Shown here: positions 10,597 through 19,125 of the stretch, piece after piece
Position numbering within the stretch: the stretch's first letter is position 1
Layout of the letters: each line of letters begins with the position of its first letter
Source of the DNA: CAVXFL01 sp963761015
GTDB lineage: Bacteria > Pseudomonadota > Alphaproteobacteria > Acetobacterales > Acetobacteraceae
DNA: 64,000 nucleotides
Reading direction: 5' to 3'
Assembly (NCBI GenBank): GCA_963761015.1
Contig: CAVXFL010000025.1
Span: forward strand, 94,476-158,475
Made by a program: the position numbers and the translations under genes
The notes under the pieces: model-generated
Told to the model about the DNA's origin: nothing
What the model saw: only the letters and a program-made list of their open reading frames with translations
Databases searched by the model: none

Positions 10597-11235
10597 GTGA
10601 GGGTGGCACGGAATACAAGCGCAAGCTTACTTCTGCTCCTCGCGGCCTGCGCGGCGCCGCCCGAGCTCATCGGATCGGAAGCCGTCGCACCGGTCGTTGC
10701 CGCACCAGAACCGGTCGCCCGCCCTATTCCCCAGGAGCAATCCGAGTTCGCAGCACCCGATGCCGTTCCGGATTCGACTTCCGCAGACGACGGGAGAGGG
10801 GCTTTGACTGACACCCTCTCGGTTCTGAGGCAAACGGACGAAATTGGCCCGGAGCGGGAGCTCCCGCTGCTTCCACCAGTGGACGCTTTGCTGCCGCATC
10901 GACCAGTCTACGCACGAAAAGTTGAACATCAGGCGCACCGGCTTGCCAACCGTGGCACCTTACCTGCAACACGGGCTGAGCCGCTATCCGGTACTGCGGC
11001 AATGCCGATGGCTGCCGACGAGCCCCAGCCCGCGCCGGTTGCGGAACCGCCCACCATTATCAATCCCGACCCGCCGCCTGACCCGGCCGCATCGCACCCG
11101 AAAAAGCCGACGGGATCGGCTCCAATGCGGTTGGCACCGAAACCTGCAACTCTTCAGCCGCGCGGTCCGGCGCACCCGGCCACTTTGGACCCGGTGCACA
11201 AGGCTGTGCCCAACGGTGACGATACGTCCTACTAG
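10597..11235 (+). CDS. Putative proline-rich lipoprotein
   Basis: A GTG start at 10597 is chosen because GAGAGG lies six bases upstream and the product then starts with a classic lipoprotein signal: a short basic N-region, LLLLLAAC and Ala after the Cys. The remaining 190 residues are rich in Pro, Ala and Glu with no folded domain that I recognise (runs such as PAPVAEPPTIINPDPPPDP). It probably acts as an extended periplasmic or outer-membrane lipoprotein. The ATG at 10570 is an alternative start but would put extra residues before the signal. Function unknown. Confidence 0.55.
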   Translation: MRVARNTSASLLLLLAACAAPPELIGSEAVAPVVAAPEPVARPIPQEQSEFAAPDAVPDSTSADDGRGALTDTLSVLRQTDEIGPERELPLLPPVDALLPHRPVYARKVEHQAHRLANRGTLPATRAEPLSGTAAMPMAADEPQPAPVAEPPTIINPDPPPDPAASHPKKPTGSAPMRLAPKPATLQPRGPAHPATLDPVHKAVPNGDDTSY

Positions 11236-11242
11236 GCGAGCT

Positions 11243-11428
11243 ATGCCCGGCACGGACCGGGTGTTCGGAACGCGCGAGTATCTGGTTCAACGCGCCGCTC
11301 AAGCCCGCAAGGCAGGAGCGAGGCAGGCGGGTCAAAGGCACGCTACTTCGTCGAATTATGGCCCAAAATACGAATTTGGCGACCACAACTATCCTGGAAC
11401 GTCGGCCGGCTTGCAGGTAAACGCTTGA
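11243..11428 (+). CDS. Small hypothetical protein
   Basis: A 61-residue ORF starting seven bases after the lipoprotein stop, with a weak GGCGAG ahead of its ATG. It is basic in the middle and ends with an Asn/Gly/Tyr-rich tail (NYGPKYEFGDHNYPGTS). No family is recognised. The close spacing supports co-transcription with the lipoprotein gene, but the coding status is uncertain. Confidence 0.3.
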   Translation: MPGTDRVFGTREYLVQRAAQARKAGARQAGQRHATSSNYGPKYEFGDHNYPGTSAGLQVNA

Positions 11429-11956
11429 GACCTGGGGACCCGCCGGCCGGGGCTTTCCTTGCCAGTTCACTCTATAGGGAGATGCGATTTTTCGGTGCCT
11501 CCGTTCCGGAGTTCCTAACCGGCCAAGAGAGATCAAGGCGCGGCGCGCCATCAGCCACGCCTCCGCCGTGTCAGGCGGCTTTAGGCGGATCACGGTGAAC
11601 GTCCAGGCGAGCCGGCGCACCGTAGCGGGCGCTATCGGCAGCTCAATGTGTTCGGTACGTCGACCGAGTTGACCGTTGTAGTGGCGCGCGGCGAACCCCT
11701 ACCTGCGGCGCCGGTGGGGCTCCACATGGCTGCTGGTGAGGGATTACCTGACGCTGGCGAGCGGTGGTCGGCCCGGCGCAGCCGATGATGGCTGCTCAGT
11801 TCCTGCGCCCGGCCGTCCTCCCTTCCCGCGACATCCTGCCAGCCGAGCGTTGCCGGTCCCGTTAAGCGGTGCGAAACTGCGATGAAGCTCACCCGCGGTC
11901 CGTTGCAGGCCGGCTGATCGCGCCCGGCGTTACCGTCGCGCGGCTCTTCCTCGCCC
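11429..11956. other. Region without a confident gene
   Basis: Only weak minus-strand frames are seen. One, 11892 down to 11632, would start with a GTG in a GTGA overlap with a short frame upstream and encode VSFIAVSHRLTGPATLGWQD followed by low-complexity sequence. No domain or conserved motif supports it. Confidence 0.25.
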
Positions 11957-12098
11957 TCACCACTTCCTCCGGCGAGAGCGTTTGCGCCAATCCCCCATGG
12001 ACGAGCGCGTCTCCATGACGGCCACGGCGGTGATCAGCAGCAGTAGCGTCACGGCCGCGAGCACGATCAGCCGCAACCCGGAGCACCATCGGCATCAT
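11957..12098 (-). pseudogene. Small single-span membrane protein, probable frameshift
   Basis: The ATG at 12098 overlaps the stop of the upstream ORF (ATGA). After about seven codons a frame change gives a convincing membrane helix (LRLIVLAAVTLLLLITAVAV) and a short basic tail (DWRKRSRRRKW) ending at 11957. A small protein with one helix and a basic tail next to phage-like genes could be a holin- or spanin-like relic; this is a guess from shape only. Confidence 0.3.
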
Positions 12099-12313
12099 GT
12101 TCCGTCCTGGGTCGCCTCTCCAAGCGTGCCCTCCCGGATCGCCTTGCCGTCCCGATCTAGGATTGCCCAGGGCTGCGACGGATCGGCGCCGGCATTAATC
12201 AGCCGGCGAGCCAAGGCCGGAACGCTGGACGCCCACACCCGCTCACCGCGCCAAGTCGTCGCCCATGAGCTGCAGGACGCCGGCTCGAGCAGCAACACCC
12301 GATGACGGGCCAT
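12095..12313 (-). CDS. Small hypothetical protein
   Basis: A 72-residue ORF containing a plausible folded segment (ARRLINAGADPSQPWAILDRDGKAIREG). No family is recognised. Its stop overlaps the start of the downstream membrane peptide (ATGA), which supports a coupled pair. It is part of a run of small minus-strand genes (11.9-13.4 kb) that look like accessory or phage-derived DNA. Confidence 0.35.
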   Translation of the reverse strand: MARHRVLLLEPASCSSWATTWRGERVWASSVPALARRLINAGADPSQPWAILDRDGKAIREGTLGEATQDGT

Positions 12314-12407
12314 TCATCCTATCCGCGCCCCCGAACACTGTATGGTTAAGATAGGGTGTGTCCTCATAGACCAAGCTCGGGCCTTTGAAATCACTGGTGC
12401 TGTTCGG

Positions 12408-12803
12408 TCAAGCAGCAAGCCTCGAAGTCGTCGCTGGACCTTTCAAGGGGCGTGCCTGCGAGGGTGGGTCGGGGTGCGGAAATCTCCTCTGAAACCGGCC
12501 TCGTGAAAGCCTGAAAGCCGCGGAAACGCCATTTCCGAGCGGCAGTTTTGGCCATGCAAAAACCACTTGATTTACCGCACAGGAGGTGCGGAACCGCTGT
12601 GACGAGGCAACGACTCGTGGACCATCCGTTGCCGATTTCACGTCCCGGTACAGTCGGCCCACCCAATGCTCCAGGCGGGAGACAACATCTGGCCATTTCG
12701 GGTCATCCGGTTTTGACACGCAAAGGGCGCAAGCCAGAGCGAGTTGCTGCTCCGCGATCACAACCACTTCCCGGTGATGCTCGACGGCCGACTTGGCGCT
12801 CAT
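12408..12803 (-). CDS. Hypothetical protein, third gene of a coupled trio
   Basis: About 131 residues from the ATG at 12803, which overlaps the upstream stop (ATGA). The N-terminal half looks helical (KSAVEHHREVVVIAEQQLAL, VVSRLEHWVGRLYRDVKSA); the C-terminal part is basic and low in complexity and may be out of frame. No family recognised. The coupling to an RHH_4 regulator suggests a small regulatory or conflict-type unit. Confidence 0.45.
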   Translation of the reverse strand: MSAKSAVEHHREVVVIAEQQLALACALCVSKPDDPKWPDVVSRLEHWVGRLYRDVKSATDGPRVVASSQRFRTSCAVNQVVFAWPKLPLGNGVSAAFRLSRGRFQRRFPHPDPPSQARPLKGPATTSRLAA

Positions 12804-13159
12804 GGCTGGTTGGAATTCGGCCAGCGATGCGAACCGCCGCGGCCATGCCCGGCGCGCTGATGGCCGTCTTCCGTAGCCGCTTGGCGGAAGTAGTTCACTA
12901 CGAACACCCGGATGGCGCTTGTTCGGCTGCCGGAATGCCATGCGGTCTGTTCGATCCCTTGCACCACGTCATCCAGGCTGCGTTTCTCGCGCCGGGCTAC
13001 CTCGTGTAACGCGTCCCAAAATTCCGGCTCCAGGCGCATGCTGGTCCGCCCTCGGTGTGTGAGCACGGTACGGTTCACGAGCCGGGTTCTCCAGGCTGCG
13101 ATTGGAGAACGTCCGGGTTTGGCTTCCGTAGCCTGTTCGGTAGTTGGGGCGGCGGTCAT
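12800..13159 (-). CDS. RHH_4 ribbon-helix-helix protein
   Basis: About 119 residues from the ATG at 13159. It contains the RHH_4 signature TSMRLEPEFWDALHEVARRE, then RSLDDVVQGI and TSAIRVFVVNYFR. RHH_4 proteins are small DNA-binding or DNA-binding-like proteins common in alphaproteobacteria; their targets are mostly unknown. An N-terminal extension of about 40 residues and a Gly/His-rich tail lie outside the domain. Both ends overlap the neighbouring genes by ATGA, so the trio is translated as one unit. Confidence 0.7.
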   Translation of the reverse strand: MTAAPTTEQATEAKPGRSPIAAWRTRLVNRTVLTHRGRTSMRLEPEFWDALHEVARREKRSLDDVVQGIEQTAWHSGSRTSAIRVFVVNYFRQAATEDGHQRAGHGRGGSHRWPNSNQP

Positions 13160-13359
13160 GGCGCGATCAAGCCAGGCTGAGCAGGCGGGCACCGAGTGAT
13201 CCCGCTCCGCTTGGCAATAAATTCAGCGATCAGTTTTTCTGCTTCGCCGCGCTGTAGAGGCGGGAGTGCGAGACAGCGCCGAGCATGTTCTCGGCGGCGG
13301 CGGGTTGACTCATCGAATTCGTGAGGCAGGCGCCAGGTACTCTCTTTTTCGCTTGGCAT
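13156..13359 (-). CDS. Small hypothetical protein, first gene of a coupled trio
   Basis: A 67-residue acidic/basic ORF (PHEFDESTRRRREHARRCLA, then EAEKLIAEFIAKRSGI) with helical character and no recognised family. Its stop overlaps the start of the RHH_4 gene in ATGA. That precise coupling is the main support for it being real. Confidence 0.4.
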   Translation of the reverse strand: MPSEKESTWRLPHEFDESTRRRREHARRCLALPPLQRGEAEKLIAEFIAKRSGITRCPPAQPGLIAP

Positions 13360-13616
13360 GTCTGTTCACCGGCCCAGATTTCACACGCAGGCGGCATCGG
13401 ACTCGGCCTCGCTGGTTGCGCGCCCAATTTTGAGAGCCGTCCGCATAAACTGTGGTGTCACCCAGGCTATAAGAAGCGTTGACGGTTGCAATATAAAAAA
13501 ATTGTCCAGAAATTCATATTTGCGAGAGTTTGCCGCATCAGGGCATGCAATTGCAACCAGCCTCACCTTACGCGACAGCCACGTTGGCTAAGCTGATGCC
13601 CAGACAGGTCCCAACA

Positions 13617-14042
13617 ATGGAGGGAATGTCAGCCGGTGCGCGCACCGATACCGGTACCGCGCGCGTGCCGGCGCACGGGAAGGGCCGGCTGGCGCCGAAA
13701 TGGCAGCCGGGACGGTCCGGGAATCCGACCGGCACGAGCGGCGAATACGGCGAGGCGGTCAGGTTGGCCCGCCGCAACAGCGTCCGCGCCATCAGCCGAT
13801 TGGTGGAGCTGATGGAAGCTGATGATGAGCGCGTGGCCGCTGTAGCGTGCAACGCCGTGTGGGAGAAAGCGTGGGGCAAACGTGACCCAGCGAGCGTCGA
13901 TGAAGCGACTGGCTCGATGCGGCTCGATCTGAAGCGGCTGAGCGTGGAGCAGTTGACGTTGCTGGTGCAGGTGATGCAGCTCGGCGCGGTCGTTCCGGCG
14001 GAAATTGCACCGGGTGAGGTGGTTCATCCGCCGTCAGCCTGA
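13617..14042 (+). CDS. DUF5681-type phage-associated protein
   Basis: A 141-residue protein with the DUF5681 signature KWQPGRSGNPTG, followed by a helical segment (AISRLVELMEADDERVAAVA) and AVWEKAWGKRDP. Proteins of this type are usually found next to terminase or other phage genes. The ATG at 13617 is chosen; 13530 and 13626 are alternatives, the latter having GGAGG only two bases away. The minus-strand remnants just downstream carry a similar helical repeat, so this may be a fragment of an old prophage. Confidence 0.6.
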   Translation: MEGMSAGARTDTGTARVPAHGKGRLAPKWQPGRSGNPTGTSGEYGEAVRLARRNSVRAISRLVELMEADDERVAAVACNAVWEKAWGKRDPASVDEATGSMRLDLKRLSVEQLTLLVQVMQLGAVVPAEIAPGEVVHPPSA

Positions 14043-14062
14043 TCGGACCTGTACTCAGTCGG

Positions 14063-14282
14063 CTATTCGGCATGGATGATTTGCGCTAATTCCGGGTCCG
14101 TCAGGTCCTCGGGCGGGCGGGCATCTTTCATCACCAGCGGCATGAGCGGCGTACCCCAGCCGCGATCCAACAGCGTGGAGGCAGCCGCAACCCGCGTCGC
14201 GGCCGCCGCCGCCGGGTGCAACATAACGCTGGCCACCTTGGCAATGGCGTCCGCCGTGTATTGCCGGCAGTGCGACCACCTC
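14063..14282 (-). pseudogene. Phage-like gene remnant
   Basis: The minus-strand frame ending with TAG at 14063-14065 reads QYTADAIAKVASVML, AAATRVAAASTLLDRGWGTP and ends LTDPELAQIIHAE. This resembles the helical 'AATRVAAA..LLDRGWG' segments found with DUF5681-type phage proteins. The frame is closed by a stop upstream at about 14283 and has no proper start. The upstream continuation (VLGEVVALPA) is in another frame, so the gene is broken. Confidence 0.45.
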
Positions 14283-14359
14283 GCCTAGCACTTGCGGGTG
14301 CCCACCCGGGATTACCAGGTCAGCAGGGCGGGAAACGGCCGTTAGGCAGCCGCGCGGGC

Positions 14360-14590
14360 TCACGTGACCACCTCGCGCTGCTGCTCCGGGAGCAGGTGAT
14401 CGGGCGGATGGCAGGTGCGGCAGCGCCAGCCGGTCGGCGCCTCGGCCTCGGTCCACCATGCCGAGCCCGAGCAAGCAGGCGCTGCCGCACGCTTCTTCGG
14501 CGGCCACTGAAGACCTCTTTTCTTCTGGACTCCCGTGTCCTTCGGGGGAGACGATCGAGCCGGAGGGACCGGCGAATGCTCAGTTCGCTC
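14360..14590 (-). pseudogene. Cys-motif protein remnant without a start codon
   Basis: The minus-strand frame from 14590 to TGA at 14360 reads KKRGLQWPPKKRAAAPA, then WWTEAEAPTGWRCRTCHPPD and LLPEQQREVVT. CRTCH with the following HPPDH looks like a small metal-binding knuckle. It is open for 76 codons but has no ATG, GTG or TTG start, so it is probably the tail of a decayed gene. No family is assigned. Confidence 0.35.
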
Positions 14591-14962
14591 TTACATCGGA
14601 TCATCAGAGGTGTAACAAGCTGCATCATTTTTGGCCTTGTGAGCTTAACAGCTTACGGCCAGCATCAACTCACTGAACAACAGAAGAATATTCTAAACGA
14701 ACTATCCTCTGAGCAGGCTGAGTGCTTCGGATACTATGTGATAAGTGCTCAATGTATGTGGAACTCGGATCAAAAGCCGCTGGGCGACAGCTTCAAGAGA
14801 GCGGCTGACGTTCTCTCTATACAATCATTTTATTGGAGGAAGAAAGCCGGTCTCATGGATGCCGCACTGTCAGCCAGACTGGTACTGGCGACCAAAAGTA
14901 TGATGGCGAAAATTGAAAATTCCTGCGCGAACTATTCACTTCTACTCCTCAAGTACCGCTGA
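14576..14962 (+). CDS. Small secreted hypothetical protein
   Basis: A 128-residue protein from the ATG at 14576, with GGAGGG nine bases upstream. It has a signal peptide (hydrophobic CIIFGLVSLTAYG, then likely cleavage before Gln), followed by a helical domain with two Cys (QAECFGYYVISAQCMWNS) and KSMMAKIENSCANYSLLL. The base composition is clearly lower in GC than its neighbours, which points to recent acquisition. Function unknown. Confidence 0.65.
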   Translation: MLSSLLHRIIRGVTSCIIFGLVSLTAYGQHQLTEQQKNILNELSSEQAECFGYYVISAQCMWNSDQKPLGDSFKRAADVLSIQSFYWRKKAGLMDAALSARLVLATKSMMAKIENSCANYSLLLLKYR

Positions 14963-15283
14963 TTCGTGCAAGGCTCTCGTGGAACATCCTGAACGGCGTT
15001 TGCAAAAGCTCCTGAACATGGGGCCTTGATATTAACCGGGATGCTCCAGAACAGCGGCTCAGGCCATATGCTCGGCGGCGTTTCGGGGAACTCCCTGAAC
15101 CAAAAGCGAGTGATGTTGCCGAGGAGGCCAACTGGCTTCAAAATTAGGACACTACCGCCGCTCGGGTAGTGGGTCAGGTTTAACAGGACGAAAATCCTAT
15201 TGTAGTAGAGCGGCCACAGCGAAGCCTCGCGGCGCGGAGCGCGCGCCCGTGATGGCTAGTATGTCGAAGTTGACGGATAAGCC
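14963..15283. other. Intergenic region before the IS66 element
   Basis: No confident gene. It ends with GATAAGCC (15276-15283), the left copy of the IS66 target duplication. Short minus-strand frames exist but show no recognisable motif. Confidence 0.3.
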
Positions 15284-15342
15284 GTAAGCGTCGCGACGGC
15301 GACACATGGCGGCGCGAGGCGGTGCTGTGATGCAAGACGGCA

Positions 15343-15836
15343 ATGGACGAGCCTTTGCATTCGCTGAACATCGATGAGAGCGCTCATACGACTGATCGTA
15401 AGAGCACGCGCGGCGCTCGGGTGGAGATCATCACGCGCAGCGAGCGCCGACGGTCGTGGACCCTGGAGCGAAAGCGCGAGATTGTGGCGGAAAGCCTTGG
15501 CCCGGACCTGACACCCACGGAGGTTGCGCGCAAGCACGCGATCAGCTCCGGACAGCTGTACACCTGGCGGCAGCGGCTTTTGAGCATGCCAACCGCGCTG
15601 GTCACGCGCTCGGCGCCGCAATTTGCGGCGGTCGAACTGGAATCCGCCCGATCTCTGCCACCGCAGGCCAATTCCGCACCTCGCAAGCCGCCGCCGCCAT
15701 CTGCCCCATCAGCAGCGGCGCGGCCCGAGGGGTTGATCGAGATAGTACTGCCCGGCGGGGTGGTGCGTGCGCATGGATGCGCATGTGGACAGTGGCGCAC
15801 TGCGTCGGGTTCTCGCCGCGCTGGAAGCGCCGATGA
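15343..15836 (+). pseudogene. tnpA: IS66 TnpA, frameshifted
   Basis: The N-terminal HTH region is clear (RRSWTLERKREIVAESLGP, HAISSGQLYTWRQRLL), and the C-terminal part LIEIVLPGGVV is followed in another frame by VDSGALRRVLAALE. One frame change near 15765 splits it. Its TGA (15834-15836) overlaps the tnpB ATG at 15833, the usual IS66 coupling. TnpA is an accessory DNA-binding protein for transposition. Confidence 0.85.
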
Positions 15837-16181
15837 TCGCGCTGCTTCCGCGTCTGCGCGTTTACCTCGCATGCGGCATACCGATATGCGCAAGGGAATG
15901 GCGGCCTGGCGATGCTGGTGCAGCAGAACCTTGCGGAGGATCCGTTCAACGGTGCGCTCTTCGCCTTCCGTGGACGTCGCGCCGGGCTGATCAAGCTGAT
16001 CTGGCATGACGGCATGGGCCTGTGCATGCTGACCAAGCGATTGGAGCGCGGTCACTTCGTCTGGCCGATCGGCCAGCACGCCGGCCGGATCGCGCTGTCG
16101 TCGGCGCAATTGTCGCGCTGCTTGACGGCTGCGAGTGGCGGGCAAGTGCGCGCAACCTCGAGGCCCGAACTGGCAGGCTGA
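15833..16181 (+). pseudogene. tnpB: IS66 TnpB (Orf2), frameshifted
   Basis: Pieces in several frames reconstruct TnpB: IALLPRLRVYLACG, then TDMRKGMA, then LVQQNLAEDPFNGALFAFRG, LIKLIWHDGMGLCMLTKRLE and FVWPIGQ. At least two frame changes occur between 15880 and 15920. TnpB is the conserved small accessory protein of IS66 elements. Confidence 0.83.
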
Positions 16182-16253
16182 TAAAATTTGGCGTAATGCA
16201 CGCAAGAAATCATCTGGCAGCGACGCGACGGTATGCAGTGTCATCATTGCGTT

Positions 16254-17264
16254 ATGCGGATCGATCTCGAAGCCCTGCCTGACGATCCGGATGCCCTGCG
16301 CGGATGCTGCGCGAGCTGTGCGCGAGCTGCACGCCGAGAACCAGAAACTGTCGGCAGCTGATCCAGCGCCTGCGCGCCATCAGTTACGGTCCGCCGTTCC
16401 GAGAAACTGACCTCGATCAATTGCAATTGGTGCTGGAGGATGCGGAGCAGAGTGACCGCCGAAAGCGACGCCGCCAAAGACGCGGCAGAGCCGCCGGAGA
16501 GACGGCGGCGCAAATCGAACTCGGCCGACGCCCCGACCGCAATCGCGGCGCGTTGCCGGCGCACCTGCCGCGCTATGAGGTGGTCATCGATGTCGAGCAG
16601 CGACGTGCCCCTGCTGCGGCGGCGCCATGCACTGCATCGGCGAGGACTGCACGGAGCAGCTCGACTCGTGCCTGCGCAACTGCGTGTGCAGCGTGACGCG
16701 CCGGCCGCGCTATGCGTGTCGCGCCTGCGAGGGGAGCCGTGGTGGCGGCGCCGGCACCGGAGCGGCCGATCGATGGCGGCATGGCGACCGAAGCGCTGAT
16801 CGTGCATGTGGTGGTCAGCAAGTTCTGCGATTCCCTGCCGCTGTATCGGCAGTCGCAGATGCTGGCGCGCCAGGGCATCGCGCTGGACCGCTCGACGCTT
16901 GAGCGCCTGGGTGGGACGCGCGTGCTGGTGGCTGGCGATACGGCACTGGCCCGGCCTGATCGCGTTCCTCGACGACGGTCGCATCGAGATGGACACGAAT
17001 GTGGTGGAGCGCGCCATCCGCCCGCATACTCTGACGCGCAAGAACGCACTCTTTGCGGGCTCCGACGGCGGCGCGCGTCACTGGGCGATCGCAATGACAC
17101 TAATCCAGACGGCGAAGCTGAATGGTGTGGAACCGATGGCCTGGCTGACCGACGCCCTGGAACGCATCGTTTCCGGGCGAACCAAATCCCATGAGCTGCA
17201 GACCTTGCTGCCGTGGCACTGGACCCCGCCAGATCTCGCGACGGCAACGGCAATGGCCGCCTAA
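16254..17264 (+). pseudogene. tnpC: IS66 TnpC transposase with internal deletion
   Basis: It starts at the ATG at 16254 (MRIDLEALPDDPDAL). Fragments continue in changing frames through the metal-binding and N-terminal parts to IDGGMATEALIVHVVVSKFCDSLP and YRQSQMLARQGIALDRSTL. It then jumps straight to FLDDGRIEMDTNVVERAIRP and the C-terminal LFAGSDGGARHWAIAMTLIQ. The central catalytic part normally lying between these is missing, and at least two frame changes are present. This copy cannot be an active transposase. Confidence 0.85.
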
Positions 17265-17709
17265 CCGCCGAATCCGAATTCGCTCAGGGCGTCAACCCAA
17301 ATCCGACCTGTCGCCGCCGCGACGCTTACGATAAGCCGAGGTCTGGGAGAATTTTCTCCGATGGGTTGGCGCGTCTATCGGATTCTAAGGAGGGTACCAA
17401 CTCCGCCTGCGCACATGCCGAGAATTCCTCGGTCAGGAGGCGTTCCGACATAGGCAATCCGTGTTTCCGTCACCTCTACGGGGCGATGGGCCTCGCACCC
17501 AAAAACTCCTCGAATCGCCACGGCTGAAGGGTTGAGGTATGTTCTCACCCACAAGATTGGCTTTTCCTTTAGGGCCATAGACAACAAGCGTACTTCTGTC
17601 GGGCCGATCCCGGTATGCGATCTTGCCTGGGATGAGGTGAAACTCGTTATTCTCGATTCTGGATATCAAGTTGCCCAAGTAGTCATAATTGTCGGAGTTT
17701 ACCAGAACG

Positions 17710-19125
17710 GGTGGTGTCGCAGAGTTGGTGGAAATTGGCGTGGCGGGCATCTCCGGGCAGGGTCAGCTTATCGCGTCATGCCGCAAGATCAATGCATTGA
17801 AGAGCAAGCGGTTGAGCGAGCGTGTGCCAGCCGTCAACCTTGCGCATGGTGATCTGGCCCGATGCGAGCAGCGCCCAGAACAGCATCGCCGCGGTTTCCG
17901 CCGACGGCAGCACGGTCTGTGTCTTGATACGGCGCTTGAACTCCTCGTGCAGCCGCTCGATCGCATTGGTGGTGCGCGCCGATCGCCACTGGCCTGCCGG
18001 CAATCGGGCGAAGGTGAACAGCCGCTCGCCCGCTTCTTCCAGGCTGTCGGCAACCGCCCGGCATTTCAGCCGCCACTTGCGCAAGAACGACTTCCGGCGC
18101 GTTTCGATCTCGGTCGCCGTCCCGGCGTAGATCATATCGTTATAGTCGGCCGAGATCTCCGCATGCAGGCGTTCAGGCGCGTGCGCCAACAGGTTGCGAT
18201 GCTTGTGCACCGTGCAGCGCTGCACCAGCGCCGCGGGCCACACCAGCGCGAGCGCCTTTTCCAGCCCGGGCGCGCCGTCCACGATGACGAACTCCGGCGC
18301 CTTCAGCCCGCGCGCGACCAGATCATCGAGCAGGCTGCGCCGAGCGGCCTCGCTCTCACCCCCCATGTTGCGCACCGCCAGCAGCACCTTCTGCCCATCG
18401 CGCCGGATGCCCAGCGCCACCAACAGCGAGATCGACGTCGCGCGGCGATCGAGCCGCACCCGCACCACCGTGCCGTCGAGAACGAGCCGGACAACGTCTT
18501 CATCCGCCAATGAACGATGGCACCATGCCTCCCAGTCGGCCTGTAGTTTCCGCCAGGTCCGGCTTACCGTGTCCTTCGACACCGCGCCCTTGAACAGCGC
18601 CGCCAATGCCCGCCGCACCCGGCGCGTGTTGGTGCCGGACAGGTAGGCGCCAGCAATCAGCGCCTCCACCTGCTTGGTCATCCGCGCGTAGCGTGGCAGC
18701 ACGTTGCTGCGCCATTCCTGGCGCCTGCCATCGGCGTCCGTCAGCCGCGCTCGTGGCACGCTGATCGTCACCGGACCGAACGAGCCGAGCAGCCGGCGTT
18801 CCCGCCGACCGTGCCGATATCCGACCGTTTCCGCCGCCATCTCGCTGCCCGCCGCTCCGTCGGGCCGCTGGTAGCGCGCACGGCCCAGCGCCTTGTTCAG
18901 TTCCTCGTCCATCAGCGCCTCGATGAACCCGCGAATCCGATCCCGGATGCCCATCTCGATCGGATCGAACCACGCCTCCCCGAGCAAGACCGGCGACGCG
19001 GTTGCGGTGTTTCTGCTATCCTTGTCCATGGTGTGGTCTCCTTCGGCGTCCAACCGCCAAATCGGCTTGTTGCATCAGCCGGAGACTACACCGCCCCGAA
19101 TTTCCACCACTTCCGCGACAGCACC
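17710..19125 (-). mobile_element. IS256 family insertion sequence
   Basis: 1416 bp. The inverted repeats at 17710-17736 and 19099-19125 match at 23 of 27 positions (core TGGTGGAAATT). An exact 8-bp duplication, CCAGAACG, flanks it at 17702-17709 and 19126-19133. The transposase is intact. The perfect duplication and the in-frame repair of the host gene on excision indicate a recent insertion. Confidence 0.95.
17776..19029 (-). CDS. IS256 family transposase
   Basis: A 417-residue mutator-type transposase, the normal length. The DDE residues lie in RLVLDGTVVRVRLD (first Asp), FVIVDGAPGLEKAL (second Asp) and TTNAIERLHEEFKRR (Glu). The C(x2)H signature is in RCTVHKHRNLL. The ATG at 19029 (MDKDSRN) fits better than 19053. 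The gene is intact, so the element may still move and could supply transposase in trans. Confidence 0.93.
   Translation of the reverse strand: MDKDSRNTATASPVLLGEAWFDPIEMGIRDRIRGFIEALMDEELNKALGRARYQRPDGAAGSEMAAETVGYRHGRRERRLLGSFGPVTISVPRARLTDADGRRQEWRSNVLPRYARMTKQVEALIAGAYLSGTNTRRVRRALAALFKGAVSKDTVSRTWRKLQADWEAWCHRSLADEDVVRLVLDGTVVRVRLDRRATSISLLVALGIRRDGQKVLLAVRNMGGESEAARRSLLDDLVARGLKAPEFVIVDGAPGLEKALALVWPAALVQRCTVHKHRNLLAHAPERLHAEISADYNDMIYAGTATEIETRRKSFLRKWRLKCRAVADSLEEAGERLFTFARLPAGQWRSARTTNAIERLHEEFKRRIKTQTVLPSAETAAMLFWALLASGQITMRKVDGWHTLAQPLALQCIDLAA

Larger units (their letters stand above)
15284..17329 (+). mobile_element. IS66 family element, shrunken, with intact ends and target duplication
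   Basis: The terminal inverted repeats begin GTAAGCGTCGCG: left 15284-15304 and right 17309-17329 match at 20 of 21 positions. An exact 8-bp target duplication GATAAGCC flanks it at 15276-15283 and 17330-17337. IS66 elements make 8-bp duplications, so both borders are certain. The element is 2046 bp, shorter than the usual 2.4-2.6 kb, because tnpC has an internal deletion. All three genes are damaged, so it cannot move by itself. Confidence 0.95.

Noticed and set aside
13465..13500. TTGACG followed by an AT-rich run as a sigma-70 promoter for the DUF5681 gene
   Set aside because: No acceptable -10 box at 16-18 bases; AT-richness alone is weak evidence.
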